Positions 25,685 to 35,597 are shown, numbered from the stretch's first letter. The stretch is 64,000 bases of DNA from Streptomyces sp. NRRL B-1347 (GCF_000720325.1 NZ_JOJM01000002.1:186001-250000); one strand, 5' to 3'. The notes: generated by a model not told the origin, from the letters alone. A program made the numbers and translations.

Positions 25685-27439
25685 GTGAAGATTCACAAGT
25701 ACGACACCGTCATCGTCGGCGCGGGCGGCGCCGGCATGCGCGCCGCCATCGAGGCGACGAAGCGCAGCCGCACCGCCGTGCTCACCAAGCTCTACCCCAC
25801 GCGGTCCCACACGGGCGCGGCGCAGGGCGGCATGGCCGCCGCGCTCGCCAACGTGGAGGAGGACAACTGGGAGTGGCACACCTTCGACACGATCAAGGGC
25901 GGTGACTACCTGGTCGACCAGGACGCCGCCGAGATCCTCGCGAAGGAGGCCATCGACGCGGTCCTCGACCTGGAGAAGATGGGCCTGCCGTTCGGCCGGA
26001 CGCCCGAGGGCCAGATCGACCAGCGTCGGTTCGGCGGTCACTCCCGCAACCACGGCGAGGCCCCGGTCCGCCGGTCCTGCTACTCGGGCGACCGCACCGG
26101 CCACATGATCCTCCAGACCCTCTACCAGAACTGCATCAAGGAGGGTGTGGAGTTCTTCAACGAGTTCTACGTCCTCGATCAGCTCATCGTGGAGGAGGAC
26201 GGCGTCAGGAAGTCGGCGGGCGTCGTCGCGTACGAGCTGGCCACCGGCGAGATCCACGTCTTCCAGGCGAAGGCCGTCATCTACGCCTCGGGCGGCACCG
26301 GCAAGTTCTTCAAGGTGACCTCGAACGCGCACACCCTGACCGGTGACGGCCAGGCGGCCTGCTACCGGCGCGGTCTGCCCCTCGAGGACATGGAGTTCTT
26401 CCAGTTCCACCCGACCGGCATCTGGCGCATGGGCATCCTGCTGACGGAGGGCGCCCGCGGTGAGGGCGGCATCCTCCGCAACAAGGACGGCGAGCGCTTC
26501 ATGGAGAAGTACGCGCCGGTCATGAAGGACCTCGCGTCCCGTGACGTCGTCTCGCGCTCCATCTACACGGAGATCCGCGAGGGCCGCGGCTGCGGTCCCG
26601 AGGGCGACCACGTCTACCTGGACCTGACGCACCTCCCGCCGGAGCAGCTCGACGCCAAGCTCCCGGACATCACGGAGTTCGCGCGCACGTACCTCGGCAT
26701 CGAGCCCTACACGGACCCGATCCCGATCCAGCCGACCGCGCACTACGCCATGGGCGGCATCCCGACGAACGTCGAGGGCGAGGTCCTGTCGGACAACACC
26801 ACCGTCGTCCCCGGCCTGTACGCGGCCGGCGAGGTCGCCTGCGTGTCGGTGCACGGCGCCAACCGCCTGGGCACCAACTCGCTGCTCGACATCAACGTCT
26901 TCGGGCGCCGCGCGGGCATCGCCGCCGCGGAGTACGCCGCGAAGGCCGACTTCGTGGAGCTGCCGGAGAACCCGGCGGGCCTTGTGGTCGACCTGGTCGA
27001 GCAGCTCCGCGACTCCCAGGGCACCGAGCGGGTCGCGGAGATCCGCAAGGAGCTCCAGGAGACGATGGACGCCAACGTGATGGTGTTCCGTACGGAGCAG
27101 ACCATCAAGACGGCCGTCGAGAAGATCGCCGAGCTGCGCGAGCGCTACAAGAACGTCTCGGTCCAGGACAAGGGCAAGCGCTTCAACACCGACCTCCTGG
27201 AGGCCGTCGAGCTGGGCAACCTGCTCGACCTCGCCGAGGTCATGGCGGTCTCCGCCCTCGCCCGCAAGGAGTCCCGCGGCGGTCACTACCGCGAGGACTA
27301 CCCCAACCGCGACGACGTCAACTTCATGCGCCACACCATGGCGTACCGCGAGGTCGCCGACGACGGCAAGGACTCGATCCGCCTCGACTACAAGCCGGTC
27401 GTCCAGACCCGCTACCAGCCGATGGAGCGTAAGTACTGA
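25685..27439 (+). CDS. sdhA: Succinate dehydrogenase flavoprotein subunit SdhA
   Basis: 584 residues. FAD motif VIVGAGGAGMRAAIEATKR (10-28); the covalent FAD histidine in SHTGAAQGGMAA (about 40-51); catalytic segments QFHPTGIW, RGEGGILRNKDGERFMEKY and HYAMGGIPTN; FAD domain close at GANRLGTNSLLD. It oxidises succinate to fumarate on the inner face of the membrane, linking the citric acid cycle to menaquinone. GTG 25685 has GAGG at 8 bases. The stop overlaps the sdhB start. Confidence 0.97.
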   Translation: MKIHKYDTVIVGAGGAGMRAAIEATKRSRTAVLTKLYPTRSHTGAAQGGMAAALANVEEDNWEWHTFDTIKGGDYLVDQDAAEILAKEAIDAVLDLEKMGLPFGRTPEGQIDQRRFGGHSRNHGEAPVRRSCYSGDRTGHMILQTLYQNCIKEGVEFFNEFYVLDQLIVEEDGVRKSAGVVAYELATGEIHVFQAKAVIYASGGTGKFFKVTSNAHTLTGDGQAACYRRGLPLEDMEFFQFHPTGIWRMGILLTEGARGEGGILRNKDGERFMEKYAPVMKDLASRDVVSRSIYTEIREGRGCGPEGDHVYLDLTHLPPEQLDAKLPDITEFARTYLGIEPYTDPIPIQPTAHYAMGGIPTNVEGEVLSDNTTVVPGLYAAGEVACVSVHGANRLGTNSLLDINVFGRRAGIAAAEYAAKADFVELPENPAGLVVDLVEQLRDSQGTERVAEIRKELQETMDANVMVFRTEQTIKTAVEKIAELRERYKNVSVQDKGKRFNTDLLEAVELGNLLDLAEVMAVSALARKESRGGHYREDYPNRDDVNFMRHTMAYREVADDGKDSIRLDYKPVVQTRYQPMERKY

Positions 27440-28200
27440 TGGCAACCCCGACGATGGACAAGGTCGAGGCGGAAGCCGCGGCCTCGGACCACCTCATCAC
27501 CGTCACCTTCCGGATCCGCCGGTTCAACCCGGAGGTCTCGGCGGACGCGGTCTGGGAAGACTTCCAGCTGGAGATCGACCCGAAGGAGCGCGTGCTCGAC
27601 GGTCTCCACAAGATCAAGTGGGACCTGGACGGCACGCTGACGTTCCGCCGCTCCTGCGCGCACGGCATCTGCGGCTCGGACGCCATGCGGATCAACGGCA
27701 AGAACCGCCTGGCCTGCAAGACCCTGATCAAGGACATCAACCCGGCCAAGCCGATCACGGTCGAGCCCATCAAGGGCCTGACGGTCCTGAAGGACCTCGT
27801 CGTGGACATGGAGCCGTTCTTCCAGGCCTACCGCGACGTGATGCCCTTCCTGGTCACCACGGGCAACGAGCCGACGCGCGAGCGCCTCCAGTCCCCCGAG
27901 GACCGCGAGCGCTTCGACGACACCACGAAGTGCATCCTGTGCGCCGCGTGCACGTCGTCCTGCCCGGTCTTCTGGAACGACGGCCAGTACTTCGGCCCGG
28001 CGGCGATCGTGAACGCGCACCGCTTCATCTTCGACAGCCGTGACGAGGCGGGCGAGCAGCGCCTGGAGATCCTGAACGACAAGGACGGCGTGTGGCGCTG
28101 CCGCACCACGTTCAACTGCACGGACGCCTGCCCGCGTGGCATCGAGGTCACGAAGGCGATCCAGGAAGTGAAGCGCGCCCTGATCACGCGCCGCTTCTGA
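27439..28200 (+). CDS. sdhB: Succinate dehydrogenase iron-sulfur subunit SdhB
   Basis: 253 residues. Ferredoxin-type 2Fe-2S motif SCAHGICGSDAM with a further Cys in LACKTL, 4Fe-4S motif CILCAACTSSCPV, and 3Fe-4S motif CRTTFNCTDACPRGIEVTK. It passes electrons from SdhA to the quinone site of SdhCD. ATG 27439 overlaps the sdhA stop (TGATG). A strong terminator follows the gene. Confidence 0.97.
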   Translation: MATPTMDKVEAEAAASDHLITVTFRIRRFNPEVSADAVWEDFQLEIDPKERVLDGLHKIKWDLDGTLTFRRSCAHGICGSDAMRINGKNRLACKTLIKDINPAKPITVEPIKGLTVLKDLVVDMEPFFQAYRDVMPFLVTTGNEPTRERLQSPEDRERFDDTTKCILCAACTSSCPVFWNDGQYFGPAAIVNAHRFIFDSRDEAGEQRLEILNDKDGVWRCRTTFNCTDACPRGIEVTKAIQEVKRALITRRF

Positions 28201-28218
28201 GCCTCCGGCTCGGCTCGC

Positions 28219-28266
28219 AGTGAGGGCCCCGCCCCCCGGTTCCGCACCGGGGGCGGGGCCCTCACT
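28219..28266 (+). terminator. Terminator of the sdhCDAB operon
   Basis: A 20 bp stem (AGTGAGGGCCCCGCCCC on the left, GGGGCGGGGCCCTCACT on the right) with one extra C and a 7-base loop, 18 bases past sdhB. Confidence 0.9.
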
Positions 28267-28353
28267 CGTTCTGGTGCACGATTCGGCTCCGGACGCCCGG
28301 GCCTGCTTCGTCCTACGATGATGCTCTCGACACCAGCCCACAGGAGGCACGCG

Positions 28354-28953
28354 ATGTCCGCAGCATCCGTCGAGCAGCCGCACGACGACCGACCGCTGAT
28401 CGCAGAGGCCAACAGGCTTAGGGACCGCAATCCGGGCTACCGCGTCGAGATCATCGGAGGCCAGATCCTCGTGAGTCCGTCCGCAGATGGCCCCCACGGC
28501 GATGTCCTGACAGAGCTCATGCTGCCGTTCCTCTCTGCGGGCCTGCAAGGCACAGACACACGAGTCATCCAGGCGTTCGGCCTCTGGTTGCCCACCGGTG
28601 CCGAGGACCACGCGATTCCCGATCTAGCCGTCGTGGACGCCGACTACCGGGACCACTACATCGAGAACGGGTGCTACGACCCCGCGGTCTTCCGCCTGGT
28701 CCTAGAGGTCACCTCAAGCAACTACCAGACGGACCTGCGCACCAAGGTCTCCGCGTACGCCGAGGCCAAGGTCCCCGTCTACGTCATCGTCGACCGCAAG
28801 CACCAGCGGCTCCACGTCCTCACCGACCCGGCAGCTGACGGCTACGCCAACCACCAGGTCCACGCCCCCGGCCAGATGGTCGCCCTTCCAGACTCGATCG
28901 GCGCCAAGGTGTCCCTGGACGTGACGGCCCTCCTGGAAGCCGGGAAGCATTAG
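28354..28953 (+). CDS. Uma2-family (DUF820) PD-(D/E)XK nuclease-like protein
   Basis: 199 residues. The Uma2 fold is clear: YRVEIIGGQILVSPSADGPHG, AIPDLAVVDADY, LVLEVTSSNYQTDL and KVSAYAEAKVPVYVIVDRK supply the Asp, Glu-x-Thr and Lys of a PD-(D/E)XK site. Many Streptomyces carry several such proteins; their biological role is not settled. ATG 28354 has a perfect AGGAGG at 6 bases; a TACGAT box at 28313-28318 would give a 5' leader. Its codon use is slightly less biased than in its neighbours, fitting accessory DNA between the sdh and nar operons. Confidence 0.8.
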   Translation: MSAASVEQPHDDRPLIAEANRLRDRNPGYRVEIIGGQILVSPSADGPHGDVLTELMLPFLSAGLQGTDTRVIQAFGLWLPTGAEDHAIPDLAVVDADYRDHYIENGCYDPAVFRLVLEVTSSNYQTDLRTKVSAYAEAKVPVYVIVDRKHQRLHVLTDPAADGYANHQVHAPGQMVALPDSIGAKVSLDVTALLEAGKH

Positions 28954-28958
28954 CCCCG

Positions 28959-29684
28959 CTACGAATCCACCCGCTCCCACCCCCGCCGTTCCTTCCGCGT
29001 GGCCGGGCCTGTCGTGCTCCGGCTTCGGTAGACCACGTACGGCCGGAACAGGTACTGCACCGGCGCGCTGAACATGTGGACGAGCCGGGTGAAGGGGACC
29101 AGGGCGAGCAGGGTCATGCCGATGACCGCGTGGAGCTGGAAGGTCAGGGGGACGCCGGTCATGGCGTCGACGTCCGGCTGGAGGGTGAAGATGCCGCGGG
29201 CCCACGGGGCGATCGACTCGCGGTAGTCGTAGCCCCCGCTGATCGTCGAGTTGGTGAGCTTGGCCCACATGCCCATGACGAGGGCCGCGAGCAGCACGAC
29301 GTACATGAGCTTGTCGTTGCGGGTGGTGGCGCGGAAGACGGGGGTGTTGGTGCGGCGGCGGTAGAGGAGGGCCGCGATGCCCGCTACGGCGAGGGCGCCT
29401 GCCGCCGTGCCGCCGAAGAGCGACAGCAGGTGGTAGGCGTGCTCCTTGAGCCCGACCGCGTTCGTCCAGGACTCCGGGACGAACAGGCCCATGAGGTGGC
29501 CCGCGAGGACGAAGAGGATCCCGTAGTGGAAGGCGGGGGACGCGACGTTGAGGAGCCTGGACTCGTAGATCTGGGACGAGCGGGTGGTCCAGCCGAACTT
29601 GTCGTAGCGGTAGCGCCAGACCGTGCCCGCGACCAGGAGGACGAGGGCCGCGTACGGCAGGGCTCCCCAGAGGAACGTGTGCAT
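28959..29684 (-). CDS. narI: Respiratory nitrate reductase gamma subunit (cytochrome b)
   Basis: 241 residues with five membrane spans. His residues for the two b hemes are visible in PAFHYGILFVLAGHLMGLFV and FQLHAVIGMTLLALVPFTRLVH. It oxidises menaquinol at the membrane and feeds NarH. The preferred ATG 29684 begins MHTFLWGALPYAALVLLV and overlaps the narJ stop (ATGA); the longer open frame upstream is narJ DNA read in another frame. Last gene of narGHJI. Confidence 0.95.
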   Translation of the reverse strand: MHTFLWGALPYAALVLLVAGTVWRYRYDKFGWTTRSSQIYESRLLNVASPAFHYGILFVLAGHLMGLFVPESWTNAVGLKEHAYHLLSLFGGTAAGALAVAGIAALLYRRRTNTPVFRATTRNDKLMYVVLLAALVMGMWAKLTNSTISGGYDYRESIAPWARGIFTLQPDVDAMTGVPLTFQLHAVIGMTLLALVPFTRLVHMFSAPVQYLFRPYVVYRSRSTTGPATRKERRGWERVDS

Positions 29685-30232
29685 CAGGAGACTCCGACGG
29701 TTTCGTGGGGCGGGCCGGTGCGGGCCAGGGCGCGGGCCGCCGCCTCGTCCCGCGGGGTGGGGCCCGGCAGGGTCGCGCACACGGCGTCGAGGACGCCCGC
29801 GTACGGCGTGCCGTGCGCCGTCAGGGACAGGCGGAGGAGTTCAAGGCCCGCGCGATGGGCGAGGAGCAGCTCGCGCGTGCCGGTGCGGGCCGTGAACTCC
29901 AGGACGGTGGGGAGGAAGTCCGGCAGTTCCGCGCCGGTGAGCTCCCAGCCGTGGGCCCGGTAGGCCTGCTTGAAGGCCACCAGGGACGCGCCGCGGCGGC
30001 GGGTGTCGCCGTCGAGCCACCAGCTGAGGTACAGGCTGTGACGGTTCTTGAAGTCGAAGACCTGGACGTAGTGTTCGGCGAGCGGGCGGGGGCCCGTGGC
30101 CGCCGCGTGGTCCAGGAACGGCGTCAACTCCGGGGCGGCCGCGCGGATTTCTGGTACATGGCCCCAGAAGACGTCGTCCGGGTAGCCGAGGCAGTGGGCC
30201 GCCGCCTGGTACAGGAGCGCGTGACCGGTCAC
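29684..30232 (-). CDS. narJ: Nitrate reductase chaperone (delta subunit)
   Basis: 182 residues, soluble, helical, of the TorD/NarJ chaperone group: LGYPDDVF, YVQVFDFKNRHSLYLSWWLDGDTRRRG and LPDFLPTVLEF are typical. It holds NarG for insertion of the molybdenum cofactor and is not part of the final enzyme. GTG 30232 overlaps the narH stop (GTGA). Confidence 0.92.
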   Translation of the reverse strand: MTGHALLYQAAAHCLGYPDDVFWGHVPEIRAAAPELTPFLDHAAATGPRPLAEHYVQVFDFKNRHSLYLSWWLDGDTRRRGASLVAFKQAYRAHGWELTGAELPDFLPTVLEFTARTGTRELLLAHRAGLELLRLSLTAHGTPYAGVLDAVCATLPGPTPRDEAAARALARTGPPHETVGVS

Positions 30233-31836
30233 GGGGCGGTCTCCTCGGGGTCGTCGGCGGTCTGGCGGCGGCGCGCGGCGTGGAAGTTCTCGATGGTGAC
30301 CAGGGGCAGCCCCTGGTGCGTCCCGGAGTCGTCGCCGAAGGGGCCCGGCGCCGCGTGCATGCCGGGGCCGCCCGCCCCGTCCAGGCTGCACGCGTCGGGG
30401 ACCGCCGACTCCTCCAGGCGCCGGGCGTCGGCGACGGCCGCCGTCGGGATGACGTACCGCTCCTCGTACTTGGCGATCGCGAGCAGGCGGTACATGTCCT
30501 CGACGTCCGTGGCGCTCATGCCGACCCGCTCGGCGGGCGCCGCGTCCGGCGGGTCGCCGAGGTTGACGCCGCGCATGTACGAGCGCATCGCCGCGAGGCG
30601 TTCGAGCGCCGCGCGCACCGGGGCGACGTCCCCGGCCGTGAAGAGTTCCGCCAGGTACTCCAGGGGGATGCGCAGGCTGTCGATCGCGCCGAAGAGGTTG
30701 TCCGGGTCCTCGCCGTCGAAGCCCGTCTCCGCGAGGGCCTCCACGACCGGGGAGAGCGGCGGCACGTACCAGACCATGGGCAGCGTGCGGTACTCCGGGT
30801 GCAGCGGAAGGGCCACCTTGTAGGTGCTGATCAGCGCGTACGTGGGCGACTTGCGGGCGGCCTCGATCCAGTCGTGCGGGACGCCGTCGCGCGCGGCGGC
30901 CCGCCGGACCTCGGGGTCCTGCGGGTCGAGGAAGACGTCCAACTGCGCTTCGTACAGCGCCTGTTCGTCGGGCACCGACGCGGCGGCGGTGACCTTGTCG
31001 GCGTCGTACAGGAGCACGCCCAGGTAGCGCAGGCGGCCCACGCAGGTCTCGGAGCAGACCGTGGGCAGGCCGACCTCCGTGCGCGGGTAGCAGAGGGTGC
31101 ACTTCTCGGCCTTGCCGGTGCGGTGGTTGAAGTAGACCTTCTTGTACGGGCAGCCGGTCACGCACATGCGCCAGCCGCGGCAGCGGTCCTGGTCGACGAG
31201 GACGATGCCGTCCTCGGTGCGCTTGTACATCGCCCCGGAGGGACAGGAGGCCACGCACGCCGGGTTGAGGCAGTGCTCGCAGATCCGCGGGAGGTAGAAC
31301 ATGAAGGCCTCCTCGAAGGCGAACTTCACCTTCTCCTCGGCCTGTTCGCGGACGCGCCGCACCATCGGGTCGGCCTCGGCGTGCGCGGGGCCGCCGCCCA
31401 GGTTGTCGTCCCAGTTCGAACTCCACTCGATCTTCATGGGCTTGCCGGTGATCAGGGAGCGGGGCTCGGCCACCGGGTAGTCCTCGCCGAGCGGGGCGTC
31501 CGTGAGGTTCTTGTAGTCGTAGGTCCAGGGCTCGTAGTAGTCCTTGAGCTGCGGCAGGACCGGGTTGGAGAAGATCGTCGCGAGCTTCTTGAAGCGGCCG
31601 CCCGCTGTGAGGGTCAGCTGGCCCTTGCGGTTGAGGCGCCAGCCGCCGCGCCACTTCTCCTGGTCCTCGTAGCGGCGCGGATAGCCCTGTCCCGGGCGGG
31701 TCTCGACGTTGTTGAACCACACGTACTCCATGCCGCCGCGGTTCGTCCACGTCTGTTTGCAGGTGACCGAGCAGGTGTGGCAGCCGATGCACTTGTCGAG
31801 GTTCATCACCATCGCGAGCTGGGCGAGCACCTTCAT
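30229..31836 (-). CDS. narH: Nitrate reductase beta subunit (iron-sulfur)
   Basis: 535 residues. Four cysteine clusters: CIGCHTCSVTCKQTW (16-30), CEHCLNPACVASCPSG, CRGWRMCVTGCPYKK, where Trp replaces one Cys as usual for the 3Fe-4S cluster of NarH, and CTLCYPRTEVGLPTVC. It relays electrons from NarI to NarG. ATG 31836 follows the narG stop by 2 bases. The open frame continues upstream through narG in another phase, which is a GC-bias artefact. Confidence 0.95.
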   Translation of the reverse strand: MKVLAQLAMVMNLDKCIGCHTCSVTCKQTWTNRGGMEYVWFNNVETRPGQGYPRRYEDQEKWRGGWRLNRKGQLTLTAGGRFKKLATIFSNPVLPQLKDYYEPWTYDYKNLTDAPLGEDYPVAEPRSLITGKPMKIEWSSNWDDNLGGGPAHAEADPMVRRVREQAEEKVKFAFEEAFMFYLPRICEHCLNPACVASCPSGAMYKRTEDGIVLVDQDRCRGWRMCVTGCPYKKVYFNHRTGKAEKCTLCYPRTEVGLPTVCSETCVGRLRYLGVLLYDADKVTAAASVPDEQALYEAQLDVFLDPQDPEVRRAAARDGVPHDWIEAARKSPTYALISTYKVALPLHPEYRTLPMVWYVPPLSPVVEALAETGFDGEDPDNLFGAIDSLRIPLEYLAELFTAGDVAPVRAALERLAAMRSYMRGVNLGDPPDAAPAERVGMSATDVEDMYRLLAIAKYEERYVIPTAAVADARRLEESAVPDACSLDGAGGPGMHAAPGPFGDDSGTHQGLPLVTIENFHAARRRQTADDPEETAP

Positions 31837-31838
31837 GG

Positions 31839-34800
31839 CTAGTACGTCACCTCCTGGTCGGCGCGGCGGCGCAGCACCGTCACCTCGTCGCGCTGGTTGC
31901 CGGTCGGGCCCAGGTAGTTGAAGGCCCAGGAGAGCTGGGCGTAGCCGCCGATCAGATGGGTGGGCTTGAGCAGGAGGCGGGTCAGGGAGTTGTGGATGCC
32001 GCCGCGGCGCCCGGTGGTCTCGGTGCGGGGCACGCCCACGGTGCGCTCCTGGGCGTGGTGCATGTAGACGGTGCCCTCGGGCATGCGGTGCGAGACGACC
32101 GCGCGGGCCGCGACGACGCCGTTGCGGTTGACCGCCTCGATCCAGTCGTTGTCGGCGGCGCCGATCGCGGCCGCGTCGGCCGGTGACATCCAGATGACCT
32201 GGCCGCCGCGCGAGAGGGACAGCATGAAGAGGTTGTCCTGGTACTCGGAGTGGATGGACCACTTGTTGTGCGGGGTGAGGTAGCGGACCGTCACCTCCCG
32301 GGTGCCGTCGGGGCCGAGGGCCGGTTCGCCGAACAGGCGGTGCATGTCGAGCGGCGGGCGGTACACCGGCAGCGCCTCGCCCAGCTCGTGGATCCAGTCG
32401 TGGTCGAGGAAGAAGTGCTGGCGCCCGGTGAGGGTGTGCCAGGGCTTGAGGTGCTCGGTGTTGAGCGTGAACGCCGTGTACCGGCGGCCCCCGGACTCGC
32501 TCCCCGACCACTCCGGCGAGGTGATCACGGGGACGGGCGCGGCCTGGGTGTCGGCGTAGCTGATCCGCTTGCCCTCGTGCTCGGCGGCCAGGTGGGCCAT
32601 CTCCTGCCCGGTGCGCTCCTGAAGGGTGCGGAAGCCCTGGGTGGCGAGGCGGCCGTTGGTGGTGCCGGACAGGGCGAGGATCGTGTTGGCCGCCTTCACC
32701 GCGGTGTCCAGGCGCGGCCGGCCATCGGCGACGCCTTCGCGTACGACGCCGTTGAGGGCGCGCAGGGCCTCCACCTCGTCGTCGGGGTGCAGGGCGATGC
32801 CCTTCACGGGCAGGCCGAGCCGCTCGGCGAGGGGGCCGAGCGCGGCGAACTTCGCGCCGATCGCGGTGTAGTCGCGCTCGACGACGGTGAGGTTCGGCAG
32901 GGTCTTGCCGGGCACGGGCGGGCACTCGCCGCGCCGCCAGTCCAGGGCGACGCCGCCGGGCTGTGCCGTCTCCCCCGGCGTGTCGTGCTGGAGCGCGGTG
33001 GCGACCAGGTCGCGGCGCGTGTCCAGGTGCCCGGCGGCCAGCTCGCCGAGCCGGTCGGCGAGGGCGCGGAAGGTGTCGAAGTCGGTGCGGGCCTGCCACG
33101 GCGGGTCGACGGCCGGGCTGAAGGCGTGCACGAAGGGGTGCATGTCGGTGGTCGACAGGTCGTGCTTCTCGTACCAGGTGGCGGCCGGGAGCGTGACGTC
33201 GGACAGGAGCGTCGACGACGTCATGCGGAAGTCGAGCGACACCAGGAGGTCGAGCTTGCCCTCGGGCGCCCGCTCGCGCCAGGTCACGTCGCGGGGGCGG
33301 ACGTCGGGCCCGGCCTCCTCGGCGGTCAGGGACGAGTGGGTGCCGAGGAGGTGCTTGGTGAAGTACTCGGCGCCCTTCGCGGACGAGCCGAGGAGGTTGG
33401 CGCGCCACAGGGTGAGCACGCGCGGCCAGTTCTCCGGCGCGTCGGGGTCCTCGCAGGCGAACTTCAGCTCCCCGGAGGCGAGTTGGGCGACGGCCCGGCC
33501 GACGGGATCGTCCCCCTCGCCCAGGTCCAGCGGGTTGCGGTCGAAGGTCGGGTACGACGGCATCCAGCCCGCGCGCGCCGACTGGGCGAGGCAGTCCGCG
33601 GCCGTCATGCCCCGGAAGCGGCCGTCGCCGAGGGGCGAGGCGAGCACGTCGGCGGTGAACCGGTCGTAGCGCCACTGGTCGGTGTGCAGGAACCAGTACG
33701 CGGCGCCGATCATCTGCCGGGGCGGCCGCGACCAGTCGCCCGCGCCCGCGAGCGTGGCCCAGCCGGTCGCGGGGCGGCACTTCTCCTGGCCGACGTAGTG
33801 CGCCCAGCCGCCGCCGTTGCGGCCCTGACAGCCGGTGAGGGTGAGCAGGGCGAGGAAGGCGCGGTAGATGGTCTCCGAGTGGAACCAGTGGTTGGCGCCC
33901 GCGCCCATGAGGATCATGCAGCGGCCGCGGGACTTCTCTGCCGTGCGCGCGAACTCCCGGGCGATGCGCGTGCACCGGGCGGCGGGCACGGAGGTGTGCG
34001 CCTCCTGCCAGGCGGGCGTCCCGGGCGCGGAGGCGTCGTCGTACGAGGCGGGCCAGTCGCCCCCCAGGCCCTCGCGGCCGACCCCGTACTGGGCGAGGAG
34101 CAGGTCGAACACGGTGGTGACCAGCGGGCTTCCGGGCCCGTCGAGCCGGATCGCGGGCACCCCGCGGCGCAGCACGTCGCCGCGCCCCTGCCCGTGCGCG
34201 CCGCCCTCGGTGTCGAAGCGCGGCAGGAGCACCTCCACGCCGCGCGCGTCCTCGCCGTAGAGGGTGAGCCGGGGCTTGAGATCGCCCAGGTCCAGGTTCC
34301 AGTCGCCCTTGCCCGACTCGGTCCAGCGGAAGCCGAGGGAGCCGCGCGGGACGGCGGGTCCGCCGGTGGCCTCGTCGAACACGACGGTCTTCCACTCCGC
34401 GCCCTCCCCCGTGTCGCCGAGGTCGGCGGCGCGCAGGAACTTCCCCGGCACGTACGCGCCCTGCCGCTCGGTCAGCGTCACCAGGAACGGCAGGTCGGTG
34501 AAGCGGCGTACGTAGTCGTCGAAGAAGTCCACCGTCCGGTCGACGAAGCACTCGCGCAGGATCACGTGGCCCATCGCCATGGCGAGGGCGCCGTCCGTGC
34601 CGGGGTGCGGGTGCAGCCACTCGTCGGCGAACTTGGCGTTGTCGGCGTAGTCGGGCGCGACGACCACGACCTTCTGGCCCCGGTAGCGCGCCTCGGCCAT
34701 CCAGTGCGCGTCGGGCGTCCTGGTCACGGGCACGTTCGAACCCCACATGACCAGGTACGCGGCGTCCCACCAGTCCCCTGACTCGGGCACGTCGGTCTGG

Positions 34801-35519
34801 TCGCCGAAGACCTGCGGCGAGGCGACCGGCAGGTCCGCGTACCAGTCGTAGAAGGACAGCATGGGCGCGCCGATCAGCGACATGAAGCGGGCGCCCGCCG
34901 CGTGCGACACCATCGACATGGCGGGGATCGGCGAGAAGCCCGCGACCCGGTCGGGGCCGTACGTCTTGATCGTGTGGACGTGCGCCGCCGCGATGATCTC
35001 GATCGCCTCGTCCCAGTCCGCCCGCACCAGGCCGCCCTTGCCGCGCGCCCGCTGGTAGGCGCGCCGCCGCTCGGGGTCGCCCTGGACGTCGGCCCAGGCG
35101 AGCACCGGGTCCGTCAGGCGCTGTTTGGCCTCCCGGTACAGATCGAGGAGCACGCCGCGCACGTACGGGTAGCGGACGCGGGTCGGCGAGTACGTGTACC
35201 AGGAGAACGCGGCGCCCCGCGGGCAGCCGCGCGGCTCGTACTCGGGGCGGTCGGGCCCCGCCGTCGGATAGTCATTGGCCTGGGTCTCCCAGGTGATGAT
35301 GCCGTCCTTGACGTACACCTTCCAGCGGCAGGAGCCGGTGCAGTTCACGCCGTGCGTGGAGTGCACGACCTTGTCGTGGCTCCAGCGGTCGCGGTAGAAG
35401 GCGTCGGCCTCGCGGCCGCCCCCGATCGTCACGCTGTGCAGGTCGGCGGAGGCCTCGCCGCGGCGCAGGAACCGGCCGGTCCGCAGCAGCGGGGCGTCGG
35501 GTTCGGTGGGAGCGGTCAC
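31839..35519 (-). CDS. narG: Respiratory nitrate reductase alpha subunit
   Basis: 1226 residues, normal for NarG. The N-terminal FS0 cluster motif HGVNCTGSC with a later CPRGAAFS is present, then the molybdopterin guanine dinucleotide fold (MWGSNVPVTRTPDAHW, VVVVAPDYADNAKFADEW, LMGAGANHWFHSE, LTGCQGRNGGGWAHYVGQEK, HNKWSIHSEYQDN). It reduces nitrate to nitrite at the inner membrane face. GTG 35519 is the start; the frame is open 376 codons further without homology. Streptomyces coelicolor has three such operons with different life-cycle roles; which one this matches cannot be told here. Confidence 0.96.
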   Translation of the reverse strand: MTAPTEPDAPLLRTGRFLRRGEASADLHSVTIGGGREADAFYRDRWSHDKVVHSTHGVNCTGSCRWKVYVKDGIITWETQANDYPTAGPDRPEYEPRGCPRGAAFSWYTYSPTRVRYPYVRGVLLDLYREAKQRLTDPVLAWADVQGDPERRRAYQRARGKGGLVRADWDEAIEIIAAAHVHTIKTYGPDRVAGFSPIPAMSMVSHAAGARFMSLIGAPMLSFYDWYADLPVASPQVFGDQTDVPESGDWWDAAYLVMWGSNVPVTRTPDAHWMAEARYRGQKVVVVAPDYADNAKFADEWLHPHPGTDGALAMAMGHVILRECFVDRTVDFFDDYVRRFTDLPFLVTLTERQGAYVPGKFLRAADLGDTGEGAEWKTVVFDEATGGPAVPRGSLGFRWTESGKGDWNLDLGDLKPRLTLYGEDARGVEVLLPRFDTEGGAHGQGRGDVLRRGVPAIRLDGPGSPLVTTVFDLLLAQYGVGREGLGGDWPASYDDASAPGTPAWQEAHTSVPAARCTRIAREFARTAEKSRGRCMILMGAGANHWFHSETIYRAFLALLTLTGCQGRNGGGWAHYVGQEKCRPATGWATLAGAGDWSRPPRQMIGAAYWFLHTDQWRYDRFTADVLASPLGDGRFRGMTAADCLAQSARAGWMPSYPTFDRNPLDLGEGDDPVGRAVAQLASGELKFACEDPDAPENWPRVLTLWRANLLGSSAKGAEYFTKHLLGTHSSLTAEEAGPDVRPRDVTWRERAPEGKLDLLVSLDFRMTSSTLLSDVTLPAATWYEKHDLSTTDMHPFVHAFSPAVDPPWQARTDFDTFRALADRLGELAAGHLDTRRDLVATALQHDTPGETAQPGGVALDWRRGECPPVPGKTLPNLTVVERDYTAIGAKFAALGPLAERLGLPVKGIALHPDDEVEALRALNGVVREGVADGRPRLDTAVKAANTILALSGTTNGRLATQGFRTLQERTGQEMAHLAAEHEGKRISYADTQAAPVPVITSPEWSGSESGGRRYTAFTLNTEHLKPWHTLTGRQHFFLDHDWIHELGEALPVYRPPLDMHRLFGEPALGPDGTREVTVRYLTPHNKWSIHSEYQDNLFMLSLSRGGQVIWMSPADAAAIGAADNDWIEAVNRNGVVAARAVVSHRMPEGTVYMHHAQERTVGVPRTETTGRRGGIHNSLTRLLLKPTHLIGGYAQLSWAFNYLGPTGNQRDEVTVLRRRADQEVTY

Positions 35520-35556
35520 AGGCCCATCCCATGCCGGGGCCGCGCGTTCCGCATGG

Positions 35557-35568
35557 TGGCCTAGGCCA
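35557..35568. promoter_or_regulatory. 12 bp palindrome in the nar/TDT divergent region
   Basis: TGGCCTAGGCCA is a perfect palindrome in the 78-base space between narG (minus) and the TDT-family gene (plus). A possible regulator site; no known FNR- or Rex-like box was seen. Confidence 0.3.
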
Positions 35569-35597
35569 GGTGGTGACGGCTGTGGCCCCGGGGTGTC

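Noticed and set aside
25643..27445. 600-residue frame antisense to sdhA
   Set aside because: Mirror frame produced by GC codon bias; sdhA on the plus strand is fully recognisable.
32250..34781. 843-residue plus-strand frame opposite narG
   Set aside because: No domain, Gly/Val/Arg-rich artefact composition; narG covers it.
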